This document shows positions 1-12,800 of a DNA stretch of 64,000 bases, one piece after another. The stretch lies in contig OW121744.1 of NCBI GenBank assembly GCA_933228675.1, positions 24,981,299-25,045,298 of the forward strand, given 5' to 3'. The notes beneath the pieces were generated by a model. It searched no databases. It was given only the letters and a program-made list of their open reading frames with translations, and had not been told where the DNA came from. Origin of the DNA: Stomorhina lunata (lineage: Eukaryota > Arthropoda > Insecta > Diptera > Rhiniidae). The first letter of the stretch is position 1. Each line of letters starts with the position of its first letter. Both the position numbers and the translations under genes were made by a program.

Positions 1-166
1 GTAATTTGAATCTCTGTCTAGACATTTTGTTCAAATTTCGGTATTCGGCGAATATGTGATGGATAGATTTAATTTGTTCGTGGGTGCAGAGATTTCGCGC
101 AATTGCTTCGGCTATGAATGTTCCACGTCCAGGGCCCAGTCCATCTTCAAGGACTCCCAAAAACAT
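1..166 (-). CDS. Partial coding exon or gene relic, product not recognised
   Basis: On the minus strand an open frame runs from an ATG at 166-164 off the left edge (55 codons). The stretch 1-235 is clearly more GC-rich than the AT-rich DNA beside it. The peptide begins MFLGVLEDGLGPGRG and continues through TFIAEAIARNLCTHEQ to a basic KMSRQRFK. Its helix-rich end with a 'T-x-E-Q' turn faintly recalls the C-terminal helical domain of M1 aminopeptidases, but that is only an impression. Reading the same frame upstream gives 18 plausible residues (SKAALSRIESRGFSWKLL) and then a TAA just before the ATG. It may therefore be a pseudogene, or an exon whose acceptor is the AG near 171. It lies 3' of the ZP gene on the same strand. 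Confidence 0.45.
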   Translation of the reverse strand, partial: MFLGVLEDGLGPGRGTFIAEAIARNLCTHEQIKSIHHIFAEYRNLNKMSRQRFKL

Positions 167-249
167 TGAACTAGTTTAAAGCAGTTTCCATGAAAATCCT
201 CGACTTTCAATACGCGAAAGAGCAGCCTTACTAGAATTTCCAAGTATCT

Positions 250-1698
250 ACTTATTGCACTATGTTACTAACATATTTCAAAAAAAAATTGATTGAAATT
301 TTACGGACAATTTTTCGATATAAAAATTTTTATAAAAACTTTTTAGACATACAAATTTTGAAAAGAAATTTTTTCCTTACAAAAATTTTTCTATAGACAT
401 TTTTTTGTTATAAAAATTTTTCTATAGAAAATTTTTCGTTACAAAAATTTTTCTATAGAAAATTTTTTGTATACACATTTTTCTATAGAAAATTTTTCGA
501 CATAAAAATGTTTCTATAGAAAATTTTCGTTATTAAAATGTTTCTGTAGAAAATTTATTTAAATATATTTATTTATAGAAAATTTTTGCATAGAAAATTT
601 TCGATATAAAAATTTGTCTGTAGAAAAATTTTCGTTATAAACATTTTTTTTATAGAAAAAATTGTTAGTTATAAAAATTTTTCTATAGAAAATTTTTCGC
701 TATAAAATTTTTTCTATAGAAAAATTTTCGATATAAAATTTTTTCTACAGAAAATTTTTGTTATAAAAGTTTCTCTATAGAAAATTTTTTGTTATACAAA
801 TTTTTCTCTAAAAAAATTTTCGTTATAAAAATTTTTCAGTACAATAATTTTTATATAGAAAATTTCTCTATAGAAAATTTTTCGATATAAAAATGTTTCG
901 ATAGAAAATTTGTTTGTTATTAAAATTTTTCGTTATAAAAATTTTTCTATAGAAAATTTTTTTTATAAAAATTTTTCTATAGAAAATTTTTCGTTGTAAA
1001 AATTTTTCTATAGAAAATTTTTCGTTATCAAAATTTTTCTATACAAATTTTTTCGTTACAAACATTTTTCTATAGAAAATTATTAGTTATAAAAATTTCT
1101 CTATAGCAAATTTTTCGTCACAAAAATTTTTCTATAGAAAATTTTTCGTTACAAAAATTTTTCTATAAAAAATTTAATACAAAATATAAAAATGTTTCCA
1201 TAGAAAATTTTTCGTTATAAAAATTTTTCTATAGAAAACTTTTCGTTATATAACTTTTTCGTTATAAAAAATTTTGTATGGAAAATTTTTATACCGAGAA
1301 AATTTTTTTATGGAAACATTTTTTTATAAATTTTTTTTTTACAGAAAATTTTTTGTTGTAAAAACTTTTCTATAGAAAATTTTTTGTTATAGAAATTTTT
1401 CTATAGAAAATTTTGTTTATAAAAATTTTTCTGTAGAAAACTTTTTGTTATAAAAATTTTTCCATAGAAAATTTTTCGTTACAAAAAAATTTTTTTTTGG
1501 AAACAAATTTTTATATAGAACATTTCTCTATAGAAAATTTTTCATTATTAAAATGTTCCTATAGAAAATTTTTCGGTACAAAAATTTTTGTATAGAAAAT
1601 TTTCGTTATAAAAATTTTTCTATAGAAATTTTTCGTTATAAAAATTTTTCTATAGAAATTTTTCGTTATAAGAATTTTTCTATAGAAATTTTTTGTTA
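250..1698 (+). repeat. 31-bp palindrome-core array 1 (linker CGTTATA / CGATATA)
   Basis: About 45 degenerate monomers of about 31 bp, each with a TTTCTATAGAAAA core and a linker of the CGTTATAAAAA type reading forward. Monomers are diverged, with many single-base changes and partial units, which suggests an older array than those at 9.8 or 28 kb. The unique leader (250-330) matches the leader of the array at 3845. Confidence 0.9.
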
Positions 1699-2500
1699 AG
1701 TTGCATAAAACTTCTCTATTCTGTATTAAGTTGTCATATCTATTACAGTTGGATATAATTTATTACTAATAATGTGATTCCCGGGGCGGGGTTATATGGT
1801 TATATGGGAGCTCTAACTAAATGTGAACCGATATCGCACATTTTCAATACACAACTTTTTTAAGATATCCAAAATACTTTTTTTTAATTTTTTCCTTCCA
1901 TCTGTTTTTGGCTTTGTATTTCCGTAAGTTTTTTATATGGGAGCTATGGTCAAATGGTGACCGATTGTGACAAAATTTTGTCATTGACATAAAACTTCCT
2001 TGTGCTATTTTATCATTTATTGGTATTTAAGAGCATTTTAGGTGGAATTTAGGCTGTTTCCGTAAATATTTTGTATGAGAGCTATGGTTAAATGTGAACC
2101 GATTTAGATGAAATTTTATATGCTGCCTATTGCTTATATAAAATTTCTCTATACAGTTATAATTTTTCATTTATTAGTAAACAAGTAATTAGTCTAGGCG
2201 AGTTTATACAGGAGCTATGGTCAATGCAAACCGATTTTGCTCAATTTTAACACCAAATTTTTTTAAGAAATGAAGAATATTTTTGCCAAGTTTCAGTGAC
2301 TTAGCTCCTTTTGTTTATGACCTATCGTGCCTTCAACAGACAGACGGACATCGCCCAATCGTCTTAAAATTTCATAAGGATTTAGAATATATATCCCTTT
2401 TAATTTTTTATCCAATATTTAGGAAGTTTGATAGTGGGTATAAAAATAATACCTTCTCGGTTTTAAAAGTACATTTTGTTTTTATACAGAAAGCCATTTC
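1699..2500. repeat. Muscoid-type interspersed repeat with four ~130-bp sub-repeats
   Basis: The phrase 'ATATGGGAGCTATGGT...AAATGTGAACCGAT' recurs in degenerate form near 1795, 1935, 2075 and 2205, spaced about 130-140 bp. The last copy leads to an ACAGACAGACGGAC microsatellite (2335-2350) and a conserved tail (CCCAATCGTCTTAAAATTTC...). An inverted copy lies at 62540-62830. The open frame here (2283-2510) comes from the repeat tail and is not considered a gene. Confidence 0.75.
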
Positions 2501-3553
2501 CCATCCCTGATGGTAATGCAGGTTCAAAAGAAATATAAAAAATAACTGTTAAAGTTTAATTGATGTGTGTAAAAGGTTACATGTTTTCTGATGATAATGC
2601 AGTTAATTATGTAAACAAAAGGTTGCCAGATGGTATCTAAAACTTTAACCAATATATGGAAATTTATAATTAAAATGCTTTTCAAATAAAAATTGTAATA
2701 TTTCTTGACTTTTTCAGGTTAAATCGATATATTTTTATAAAAATTACAGTATTTTGAACAAAAAACGTTTTAAACGAAAATCTTTGCTATAAAACATTTG
2801 AAGTTAATTTTAAATTTTCTACAAGAATAAAAAACACCCTCATATTTATCGTTAGTTATTAGTTTTTATTATTAATTATTTATAAATTTATCGTAAATTG
2901 TTTTTTTTTTTTATTTATTATAATTAGTTAATATAATCCTGTGTTTATTTTACGACTTACTTAACATTTAAACTTAGTAGACTAGTAATGCTTAAATAAG
3001 ATTTTTTCAATTTTTTAAAATTATATTTTTTTTGTCTTTTTATTTTTGTATATTTAGCATTTTACAATTTTAATAATAAAAATTAAATAATAAAAGAAAT
3101 GAAGCTGCCACACTTTACAAAATAAAAATATTGAAATATAAACTAAATAAATGATTAAAAATTAATTTTATCTTTTAGTTATTAAGCATTATCAATTAAT
3201 TATATTATTACCTAGAAAGCGGTTATTCGGAGAATGGCAGTTATTTTTAAAACTTTTTGAAACATGTTTTTGAGCAATTATTTTTTTTTTTTAAATTATA
3301 GTATGAGTTAAAATGATTAGATATTAAACTATATTTAAAAACTTTATTTGAAATTTACAATGATTTTTTTTCTTATTTCCTTTCTTTTCGTATTATGTGT
3401 AATTCTCTTTGTTTCAATTTAACAAAAATATTTCTTTACATTTTGAAATTTCTTAAAAATATTTTCATTAAATTAAGACTTTTTACTTTCTTAATATTTT
3501 TTTTAAGAGGGAAATTTTTTTCTTTACAAGTATTTTAAGTTTTTAAATTTTAT
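2501..3553. other. AT-rich 3' flank of the ZP gene, no gene seen
   Basis: About 1 kb of very AT-rich sequence with runs of T and A and several TTTATT (AATAAA on the minus strand) hexamers, as expected for the 3' UTR and downstream flank of the minus-strand ZP gene. No splice-bounded coding frame was seen. Confidence 0.6.
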
Positions 3554-3801
3554 TTACAAAAATTTACATAAAACTGCTAAAATGATGGGGAATATCACGG
3601 CTCCATTTATAGAGAATGCCTTCGCGCCATTTCTGGCATCTTCTAATTCTCTTTCGTCGACCACAAAAGCAGGCACCGATAGGGGCAGTTGTTCAAAAGT
3701 TTTCACCAAAGGCTCTTCGAAGTGTCCACGGCTGTTGCGAGCCAAACGCTGATTGGCCAATTTCAGTTCGCGCAGTTTTTCTTCGAGACGCAAGACTTCG
3801 T
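3554..3801 (-). CDS. ZP gene, last exon (helical stalk, C-terminal anchor, stop)
   Basis: The acceptor TATATTTCCAG precedes 3801. The two leading bases (AC) complete the codon begun in the previous exon and give GVNRNEVLRLEEKL. Residues 341-361 form a charged, leucine-spaced helix (LRLEEKLRELKLANQRL). The middle (362-385) is variable, and the conserved-looking PAFVVDEREL leads to a hydrophobic end (INGAVIFPIILAVL) with only three residues after it, so there is no cytoplasmic tail. The stop TAA is at 3556-3554. An AATAAA on this strand overlaps the stop, and others lie in the AT-rich 3' flank, so the poly(A) site cannot be fixed. Confidence 0.93.
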
Positions 3802-6800
3802 CTGGAAATATATAAAAAAAAATTAATTGTTTAATTCACAAACGACTTATTGCACTGTGTTACCGGCATATTTGAAAACAAATTCATTGAATCTTTATAG
3901 ACAATTTTTCGATATAAAAATTTTTCTATAGAATATTTTTCGTTATGAACATATTTCTAGAAAATTTTTCGTTGTGAAAAGTTTTCTATAGAAACTTTTT
4001 CGTTATAAAAATTTTTCTGTACAAAATTTTTCTATAGAAAACTTTTTGTTATAAAAATTTTTCTATAGAAATTTTTTTGTTATAAAAATTTTTCAATAGA
4101 AAATTTTTTGTTTTAAAAATTTTTCTATAGAAAATTTTTTGTTATAAAAATTTTTCTATAGAAAATTTTTTGTTATACAAATTTTTCTATAGAAAATTTT
4201 TTGTAATTAAAATTTTTCTATAGAAATTTTTTTGTTATAAAAATTTTTCTATAGAAAATTTTTTGTTATAAAAATTTTTCTATAGAAATTTTTTTGTTAT
4301 AAAAATTTTTCAATAGAAAATTTTTTGTTATAAAAATTTTTCTATAGAAAATTTTATGTTATAAAAATTTTTCTATAGAAAATTTTTTGTTATAAAAATT
4401 TTCTACAGAAAATTTTTTGTTAAAAAAATTTTTCTATAGAAAATTTTTCGTTAAAAAAATTTTTCTATAGAAAATTTTTCATTAAAAAAATTTTTCAATA
4501 GAAAATTTTTCGTTAAAAACATTTTTATATAGATAATTTTTCGTTAAAAAAATTTTTCTATAGAAAATGTTTCTATATAAAATTTTTCATTATAAAAAAA
4601 CTTTTCTATAGAAAATTTTTTGTTATAAAAATTTTCTACAGAAAATTTTTTGTTATAAAAATTTCTACAGAAAATTTTTTGTTAAAAAAATTTTTCTATA
4701 GAAAATTTTTCGTTAAAAAAATTTTTCTAAATATAGAAATTTTTTCGTTAAAAAAATTTTTCGTTAAAAAAATTTTTCTATAGAAAATTTTTCGTTAAAA
4801 AAATTTTTCTATAGAAAATTTTTCGTTAAAAAAATTTTTCTATAGAAAATTTTTCGTTAAAAAAATTTTTCTAAAGAAAATTTTTTCATTAAAAAAATTT
4901 TTCAATAGAAAATTTTTTGTTAAAAAAATTTTTCTATAGAAAATTTTTTGTTAAAAAAATTTTTCTATAGATAATTTTTCGTTAAAAAAATTTATCTATA
5001 GAAAATGTTTCTACATAAAATTTTTCGTTATAAAAAATTTTTCTATAGAAAACTTTTCGTTGTAGAAATTTTTCTTTAGATAATTTTTCATTATAAAAAT
5101 TTTTCTATTGAAAATTTTTCTGTAGAAAATATTTTTCTACAAAAAACTTTTTGTTATAAGAATTTTATTATAGAAAATTTTTCGTTATAAAAATTTTTCT
5201 GAATAAATTTTTTTATAAGAAATTTTTCGTCATGAAAAATTTTTCTATAGAAAACTTTTCGTTATAAAAATTTTAGAAAATTTTTTGCTATACAAATTTT
5301 TCTATAGAAAATTTTTATTATAAACATTTTTCTATAGAAAATTTTTATTATAAAAAATTTTTTATAGAAAATTTTTATTTTATAAAAATTTATAAAAAAT
5401 TTATTTTATAAAAATTTTCTATAGAAAATTTTTTGTTATAAAAATTTTTCTATAGAAAATTTTTTGTTATAAAAATTTTCTACAGAAAATTTTTTGTTAA
5501 AAAATTTTTTCTATAGAAAATTTTTCGTTAAAAAAATTTTTCTATAGAAAATTAAAAAAAAAATTTTCTATAGAAAATTTTTCATTAAAAAAATTTTTCA
5601 ATAGAAAATTTTTCGTTAAAAACATTTTTCTATAGATAATTTTTCGTTAAAAAAATTTTTCTATAGAAAATGTTTCTATATAAAATTTTTCATTATAAAA
5701 AATTTTTCTATAGAAAATTTTTTGTTATATAAATTTTCTACAGAAAATTTTTTGTTATAAAAATTTATACAGAAAATTTTTTGTTAAAAAAATTTTTCTA
5801 TAGAAAATTTTTCGTTAAAAAAATTTTTCTAAATATAGAAATTTTTTCGTTAAAAACATTTTTCGTTAAAAAAATTTTTCTATAGAAAATTTTTCGTTAA
5901 AAAAATTTTTCTATTGAAAATTTTTCTTTAAAAAATTTTTCTATAGAAAATTTTTCGTTAAAAAAATTTTTCTAAAGAAAATTTTTTCATTAATAAAATT
6001 TTTCAATAGAAAATTTTTCGTTAAACAAATTTTTCTATAGATAATTTTTCGTTAAAAAAATTTATCTATAGAAAATCTTTCTATATAAAATTTTTCGTTA
6101 TAAAAAATTTTTGTATAGAAAACTTTTCGTTATAGAAATTTTTCTTTAGATAATTTTTCATTATAAAAATTTTTCTATTGAAAATTTATCTGTAGAAAAT
6201 ATTTTTCTACAAAAAACTTTTTGTTATAAGAATTTTATTATAGAAAATGTTTCGTTATAAAAATTTTTCTGAATAAATTTTTTTATAAGAAATTTTTCTA
6301 TGGAAAATTTTTCGTCATGAAAAATTTTTCTATAGAAAACTTTTCGTTATAAAAATTTTAGAAAATTTTTTGCTATACAAATTTTTCTATAGAAAATTTT
6401 TATTATAAACATTTTTCTATAGAAAATTTTTATTATAAAAAATTTTTTATAGAAAATTTTTATTATTAAAAATTTCCTTTGAAAATTTTTCGTTACAAAA
6501 ATTTTTATATAGAAAATTTTTGATTAAAAAAACTTTTCTATAGAAAATTTTTCGTTATAAAATTTTTCGTTATAAAAAATTTTCTATAGAAAATTTTTCG
6601 TTATAAAAAATTTTCTATAGGCAATTATTTGTTGTAAAAATTTTTCTATAGAAAATTTTTCTTTAGACAATTTTTCGTAATAAAAATTTTTCGTTATAAA
6701 AATTTTTCTATAGAAAACTTTTCATTATAAAAATGTTTCTATATAAAAATTTTCGTTATAAAAATATTTTTTTGTAAAAATTTTTCAGCATATAAAAAAA

Positions 6801-9800
6801 AAATTTTGTGGAAAATAAATTTTTCTATAAAAAATATTTTTTTTTATAAAAATTTTTCTATAGAAACCTTTTAATTATAAAATTTTTCTATAGAAAATTT
6901 TCTCATAGAAATTTTTCTAAAGAAAATTGTTCGATATAAAATTTTTTGATACAAAAATTTTTCAATGGAAAATTTTTTGATACAAAAATTTTTCAATGGA
7001 AAATTTTTTGATATAAACATTTTTCTATAGAAAATTTTCGTTATGCAAATTTTGCTATAGAAAATTTTCCTTTAAAAAAATTTTGTATAGAAAATCTTTC
7101 GTTGAAAAAATTTTTCTATAGAAGATTTTTCGTTATAAAAATTTTCGTTATCAACATTTTTTTATAGAAAATTTTTCGTTGTAAAAAAATTTTTCTATAG
7201 AAAATTTTTCGTTATAGAAAAATTTTCGTTATAGAAAAACTTTCGTTATTGAAAAACTTTCGTTATAGAAAAATTTTTCTTTTTATATTTTTTATAAAAA
7301 ATATAAAAAGAAAAAAAAAATTTTTCTATAACATTTTTTTTTCAAAGAAAATTTTTCTTTCTAAAAATTTCCTAGAAATTTGCATGTACTCACTTCTATT
7401 AACACCCTCCAAATCATTAATCTTAATAAACATGGCCAACGAAATCTCATAAACTTTATTTGTATCCATCAGGGGTGTCATCATCGCATCCGAGGTATCA
7501 CGTCTTCTGCGACCATAACCGATCTGACCATTCGAACACTGAGTACCCAGACATTTGTCCAAGCAAACATTTACGGTGGCACGGAACTGAACATACGAAG
7601 AGTCGGGGAATTTGAAAGCCTTAAATTTAGCACTCAAGGTATCACCATCAATAGTGTTGAAATTTTCAAAAAGATAAGGATCTACAGTGCAGCTGGAAGG
7701 GATTGAAGATTGATTAAATAAAAATTACTTACTTATATTTTGTATTCTTTTGAATAATTACCCTTTGAATATAATAGTTTCGGACAATTGTCTGGTATCG
7801 GTTACCTCCAAGTAGTTAACACCCAAACCGTATACAGGAGCCGATTCACGATCTAGAGTAATTTCCATGGTAAGAGGGGTACCGGGTGTTACTGTCAAAT
7901 CACCGGTAACACGTTTGCCATTCTGACTTACTCCAATGGCTAAACGAGGTTCGGGAGCACGCTCGGTTAGAGAGGTGGTAATTTCTATGTCTCTGTAAGG
8001 AAAACAATGAAAAATTTTCGATTATGAAATAATTTTTGTAAAAAGGGCTAGATATTGATTTATTGTATTGTAAACCGATCAGGCAAAAAATTTATTGTTT
8101 TTACATTTTAATCTAGTACTAACCACAATCTGTGAATCCCCTTTTTTCTCTGCCATATTAATGACTTTAGCCCTTTTTTGTCTTTGCTTAAGCATGAGAA
8201 AAACAAACATTGCTTTAAGTCCATTATTATCATATAAACCTTCTGGTAAGTTTAACTCTAGATACTAGTACAAGTTTTTTCCTTAATGATTGTATCATTA
8301 AAGGAAATGATATTATAAGTACCTCAGCCATACATTGTAATTTTAGATTAAATTATAGACGTATTGCGGTCATTTGCCTGCAATTATCGATCGCTGTGGC
8401 ATCTATATCATTATAAAAAGGTTTAAAAGATATTTTTGCATCAATCGCCACAAAATAGCACTTCATATAGGGCGTGACTGTGGCCACTTTTTGGATAATT
8501 GGGTTTGTAAAGTTTAAGTTTTCAACAAAAATCTTTATGTACAGTAGGAGAATAGAAAAATTTTTACAACAAAAAATTTTCTGTACAAAAATTTTTATAA
8601 AAAAATTTCTATAGAAAAATTTAATAACGAAAAATTTTTATAACAATTTTTTTTTTTAATTTTTATAACAAACAATTTTTGTAACGAAAAATTTTCTATA
8701 GAAAAATTTTTATTACGAACATTATTCTATAAACAAATTCTTATATAGAAACGTTTTCTATACAAAAATTTGTATAATGAAAAATTTTCTATACAAAAAT
8801 TTTTATAATGAAAAATTTTCTACACAAAAATTTTTATAATGAAAAATTTTCTATACAAAAATTTTTGAAACAAAAAATTTTCTATAGAAAAATTTGTGTA
8901 ACGAAAAATTTTTTATAGAAAATTATTTATAACGAAAAATTTTCCATAGAAAATTTTTTATAACGAAAAATTTTCCGTAGATAATTTTTTATAATGAAAA
9001 ATTATCCATAGAAAATTTTTTATAACGAAAAATTTTCTATAGAATAGTTTTTATATCAAACAATTTTCTATAGAAAAATTTTATAACGAAAAAATTTTTG
9101 TAGAAAAATGTTTAAAACGTAACATTTTTTTAACAAAAAATTTTCTATAAAAAAATGTTCAATAGAAACATTTTTATAACAAAAAACATTTTTATAGAAA
9201 ATTTTTAGAAGAAAAAATTTTCTAAAGAATCATTTTATCACAATAAAATTTTATAAAGAATTATTTTAGACCAAAAAATTTTCTAAAGAAAAATTTTTTA
9301 ACGAAAAATTTTTATAACGAAAAATTATCTATAGAAACATTTTTATGACGAAAAATTGTTTATAGAAATTTTACAAAGAATCATTTAAGAGCAAAAAATT
9401 TTCTAAAGAATAATATTTACATCCCGACTATTTTGTTATTTTTTAAAAAATTTTCTATAGAAAAATTTTTGTGACGAAAAATTTTCTATAGAAAAATTTT
9501 AATAACTAAAAATTTTTTATAGAAAAATTCTTATAACAAAAAATTTTCCATTGAAAAATTTTTATAAAAAAAAATTTATTATACAAAAATTTTTATAACG
9601 AAAAATTTTCTATAGAAAAATTTTTATAAAGAAAAATTTCAAAAGAAAATTTTTACAACAAAAATTTAATAAAGAATATTAAAAAAAAAATTTCTATAGA
9701 AAATTTTTCGTTATAAAAAATTTTCTATAGAAAATTGTTTGATATAAAAACTATTCTATAGAAAATTTTTCGTTATAAAAAATTTTTATAACGAAAAATT

Positions 9801-12800
9801 TTCTATAGAAAATTTTTTATAACGAAAAATTTTCTATAGAAAATTTTTTATAACGAAAAATTTTCTATAGAAAATTTTTATAACGAAAAATTTTCTATAG
9901 AAAATTTTTTATAACGAAAAATTTTCTATAGAAAATTTTTTATAACGAAAAATTTTCTATAGAAAATTTTTTATAACGAAAAATTTTCTATAGAAAATTT
10001 TTTATAACGAAAAATTTTCTATAGAAAATTTTTTATAACGAAAAATTTTCTATAGAAAATTTTTTATAACGAAAAATTTTCTATAGAAAATTTTTTATAA
10101 CGAAAAATTTTCTATAGAAAATTTTTTATAACGAAAAATTTTCTATAGAAAATTTTTTATAACGAAAAATTTTCTATAGAAAATTTTTTATAACGAAAAA
10201 TTTTCTATAGAAAATTTTTTATAACGAAAAATTTTCTATAGAAAATTTTTTATAACGAAAAATTTTCTATAGAAAATTTTTTATAACGAAAAATTTTCTA
10301 TAGAAAATTTTTTATAACGAAAAATTTTCTATAGAAAATTTTTTATAACGAAAAATTTTCTATAGAAAATTTTTTATAACGAAAAATTTTCTATAGAAAA
10401 TTTTTTATAACGAAAAATTTTCTATAGAAAATTTTGATAACGAAAAATTTTTTATAGAAAATTTTTATAACGAAAAATTTTCTATAGAAAATTTTTATAA
10501 CAAAAAATTTTTATAACAAAAAATTTTCTATAGAAATAAAAAATTTTCTATAGAAAATTTTTTGTAATGAAAAATTTTCCTTAGAAAAATTTTTATAACA
10601 AAAAATTTTCTTTAGAAAAATTTTTATAACGAAAAATTTTCTATACAAATTTTTCTATAACAAAAAATTTGCTATAGTAAAATTTTTATAACGAAAAATT
10701 TGCTATAGTAGAATTTTTATAATGAAAAGTTTTCTATAGCAAAATTTTTTATAACGAAAAATTTTCTATAGAAAATTTTTTATAATGAAAAATTTTGTAT
10801 AGAAAATTTTTTATAGCGAAACATTTTGTATAGAAAATTTTTTATACAAAATTTTTACAGAAAAATTTTCTACAGAAAAATTGTTATACCGAAAAGTTTT
10901 CTATAGAAAATGTTTATACTGAAAAGTTTTCTATAGAAAATATTTATACCGAAAAGTTTTCTATAGAAAATTTTTGTACCGAAAAATTTTCTATAGACAA
11001 ATTTTTAAACTGAAAAATTTTCTATAGAATAATTTTTATACCTATAAGTTTTCTATAAAAAAAAATTTATACCGAAAAATTTTCTATAGAAAAATGTTTA
11101 TATCGAAGAACTTTCTACAGAAAATTGTTTATAGCCCGACAAATTTTCTTTAGAAAAATTTTCTATAACGAAAAACTTTATTTAGAAAAATTTTTCTATA
11201 CAAAAATTTTTTTTAAAAAAAATTTTCTATAGAAAAATTTGTATAACGAAAAATTTTGTATAAAAAAATTGTAAAAGGATAAATATTCTAGCATTATACG
11301 GCGTAATAATGTAAAAGAAATATGGTTGGCAGTAGAACAAAAAGCTTAAATAATGCTTCAAGCTAACAACAGATATCATAACTTCATTGGTCTAAAAATA
11401 GCTTTATCTAAATAAATTGACTCTTTCAATTAAATCTATGAACAAATTTTTTGTTTTATCAAACTTTTTTTTAACCTAGACATAATTTATAAACTTCAAA
11501 CTCCAACTCCAACCCATTTGACTTTTAAATTATTTTTTCTGTAATCTTTTCCTACTTCTCGCTAAATTTTATTTTAATTCTTATCTTTTTGGCAGATCAA
11601 TAATAGATTCTCAAAAAATTAATTAAAGCAAATGCCCAGCTGCCATTTCTATGTACACATTTCACTATCATTCGATTATTTTTATAAGATAAAGAAAAAA
11701 TATTGTGAAAATTTATCTTGGACATAACTCGCATTCATCTGGTATGTGTGTCTTTCAGGAATGACATTTAAATGCTTTTAGAAAGATTTGACTCTTCCAA
11801 AGGCAAATGCATGATGTCATTTTTCTTAATCTTATTTATTATTTTTTGGCTTGAAATACAATATATTTTTTTTTTCGGTTAATAAATAAAGGAATGCATT
11901 AAAAATAAAATCAAGTTTTTTTTTATGGTATTTCTAAGAAATTTAATTGAAATAGTGACACTGTGCTACACAAAATATTTCAGGGAAATTTATGTGGGTA
12001 ATATGTCAAGTTCAGTTCTAGTTCAGTTCTAGTTCAGTTCTAGTTCAGTTCTAGTTCAGTTCTAGTTCAGTTCTAGTTCAGTTCTAGTTCAGTTCTAGTT
12101 CAGTTCTAGTTCAGTTCTAGTTCAGTTCTAGTTCAGTTCTAGTTTAGTTCTAGTTCAGTTCTAGTTCAGTTCTAGTTCAGTTCTAGTTCAGTTCTAGTTC
12201 AGTTCTAGTTCAGTTCTAGTTCAGTTCTAGTTCAGTTCTAGTTCAGTTCTAGTTCAGTTCTAGTTCAGTTCTAGTTCAGTTCTAGTTCAGTTCTAGTTCA
12301 ATTCTAGTTCAGTTCTAGTTCAGTTCTAGTTCAGTTCTAGTTCAGTTCTAGTTCAGTTCTAGTTCAGTTCTAGTTCAGTTCTAGTTCAGTTCTAGTTCAG
12401 TTCTAGTTCAGTTCTAGTTCAGTTCTAGTTCAGTTCTAGTTCAGTTCTAGTTCAGTTCTAGTTCAGTTCTAGTTCAGTTCTAGTTCAGTTCTAGTTCAGT
12501 TCTAGTTCAGTTCTAGTTCAGTTCTAGTTCAGTTCTAGTTCAGTTCTAGTTCAGTTCTAGTTCAGTTCTAGTTCAGTTCTAGTTCAGTTCTAGTTCAGTT
12601 CTAGTTCAGTTCTAGTTCAGTTCTAGTTCAGTTCTAGTTCAGTTCTAGTTCAGTTCTAGTTCAGTTCTAGTTCAGTTCTAGTTCAGTTCTAGTTCAGTTC
12701 TAGTTCAGTTCTAGTTCAGTTCTAGTTCAGTTCTAGTTCAGTTCTAGTTCAGTTCTAGTTCAGTTCTAGTTCAGTTCTAGTTCAGTTCTAGTTCAGTTCT

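Noticed and set aside
7380..7706. 108-codon plus-strand frame over a ZP exon
   Set aside because: Antisense shadow of the fourth visible ZP exon, whose minus-strand splice sites and cysteines are clear. The same holds for 3616-3834 over the last exon.
8160..8220. Additional CTTAAG motif copy (TGTCTTTGCTTAAGCATG)
   Set aside because: Only the palindromic CTTAAG and a few bases match; within chance expectation for this composition.
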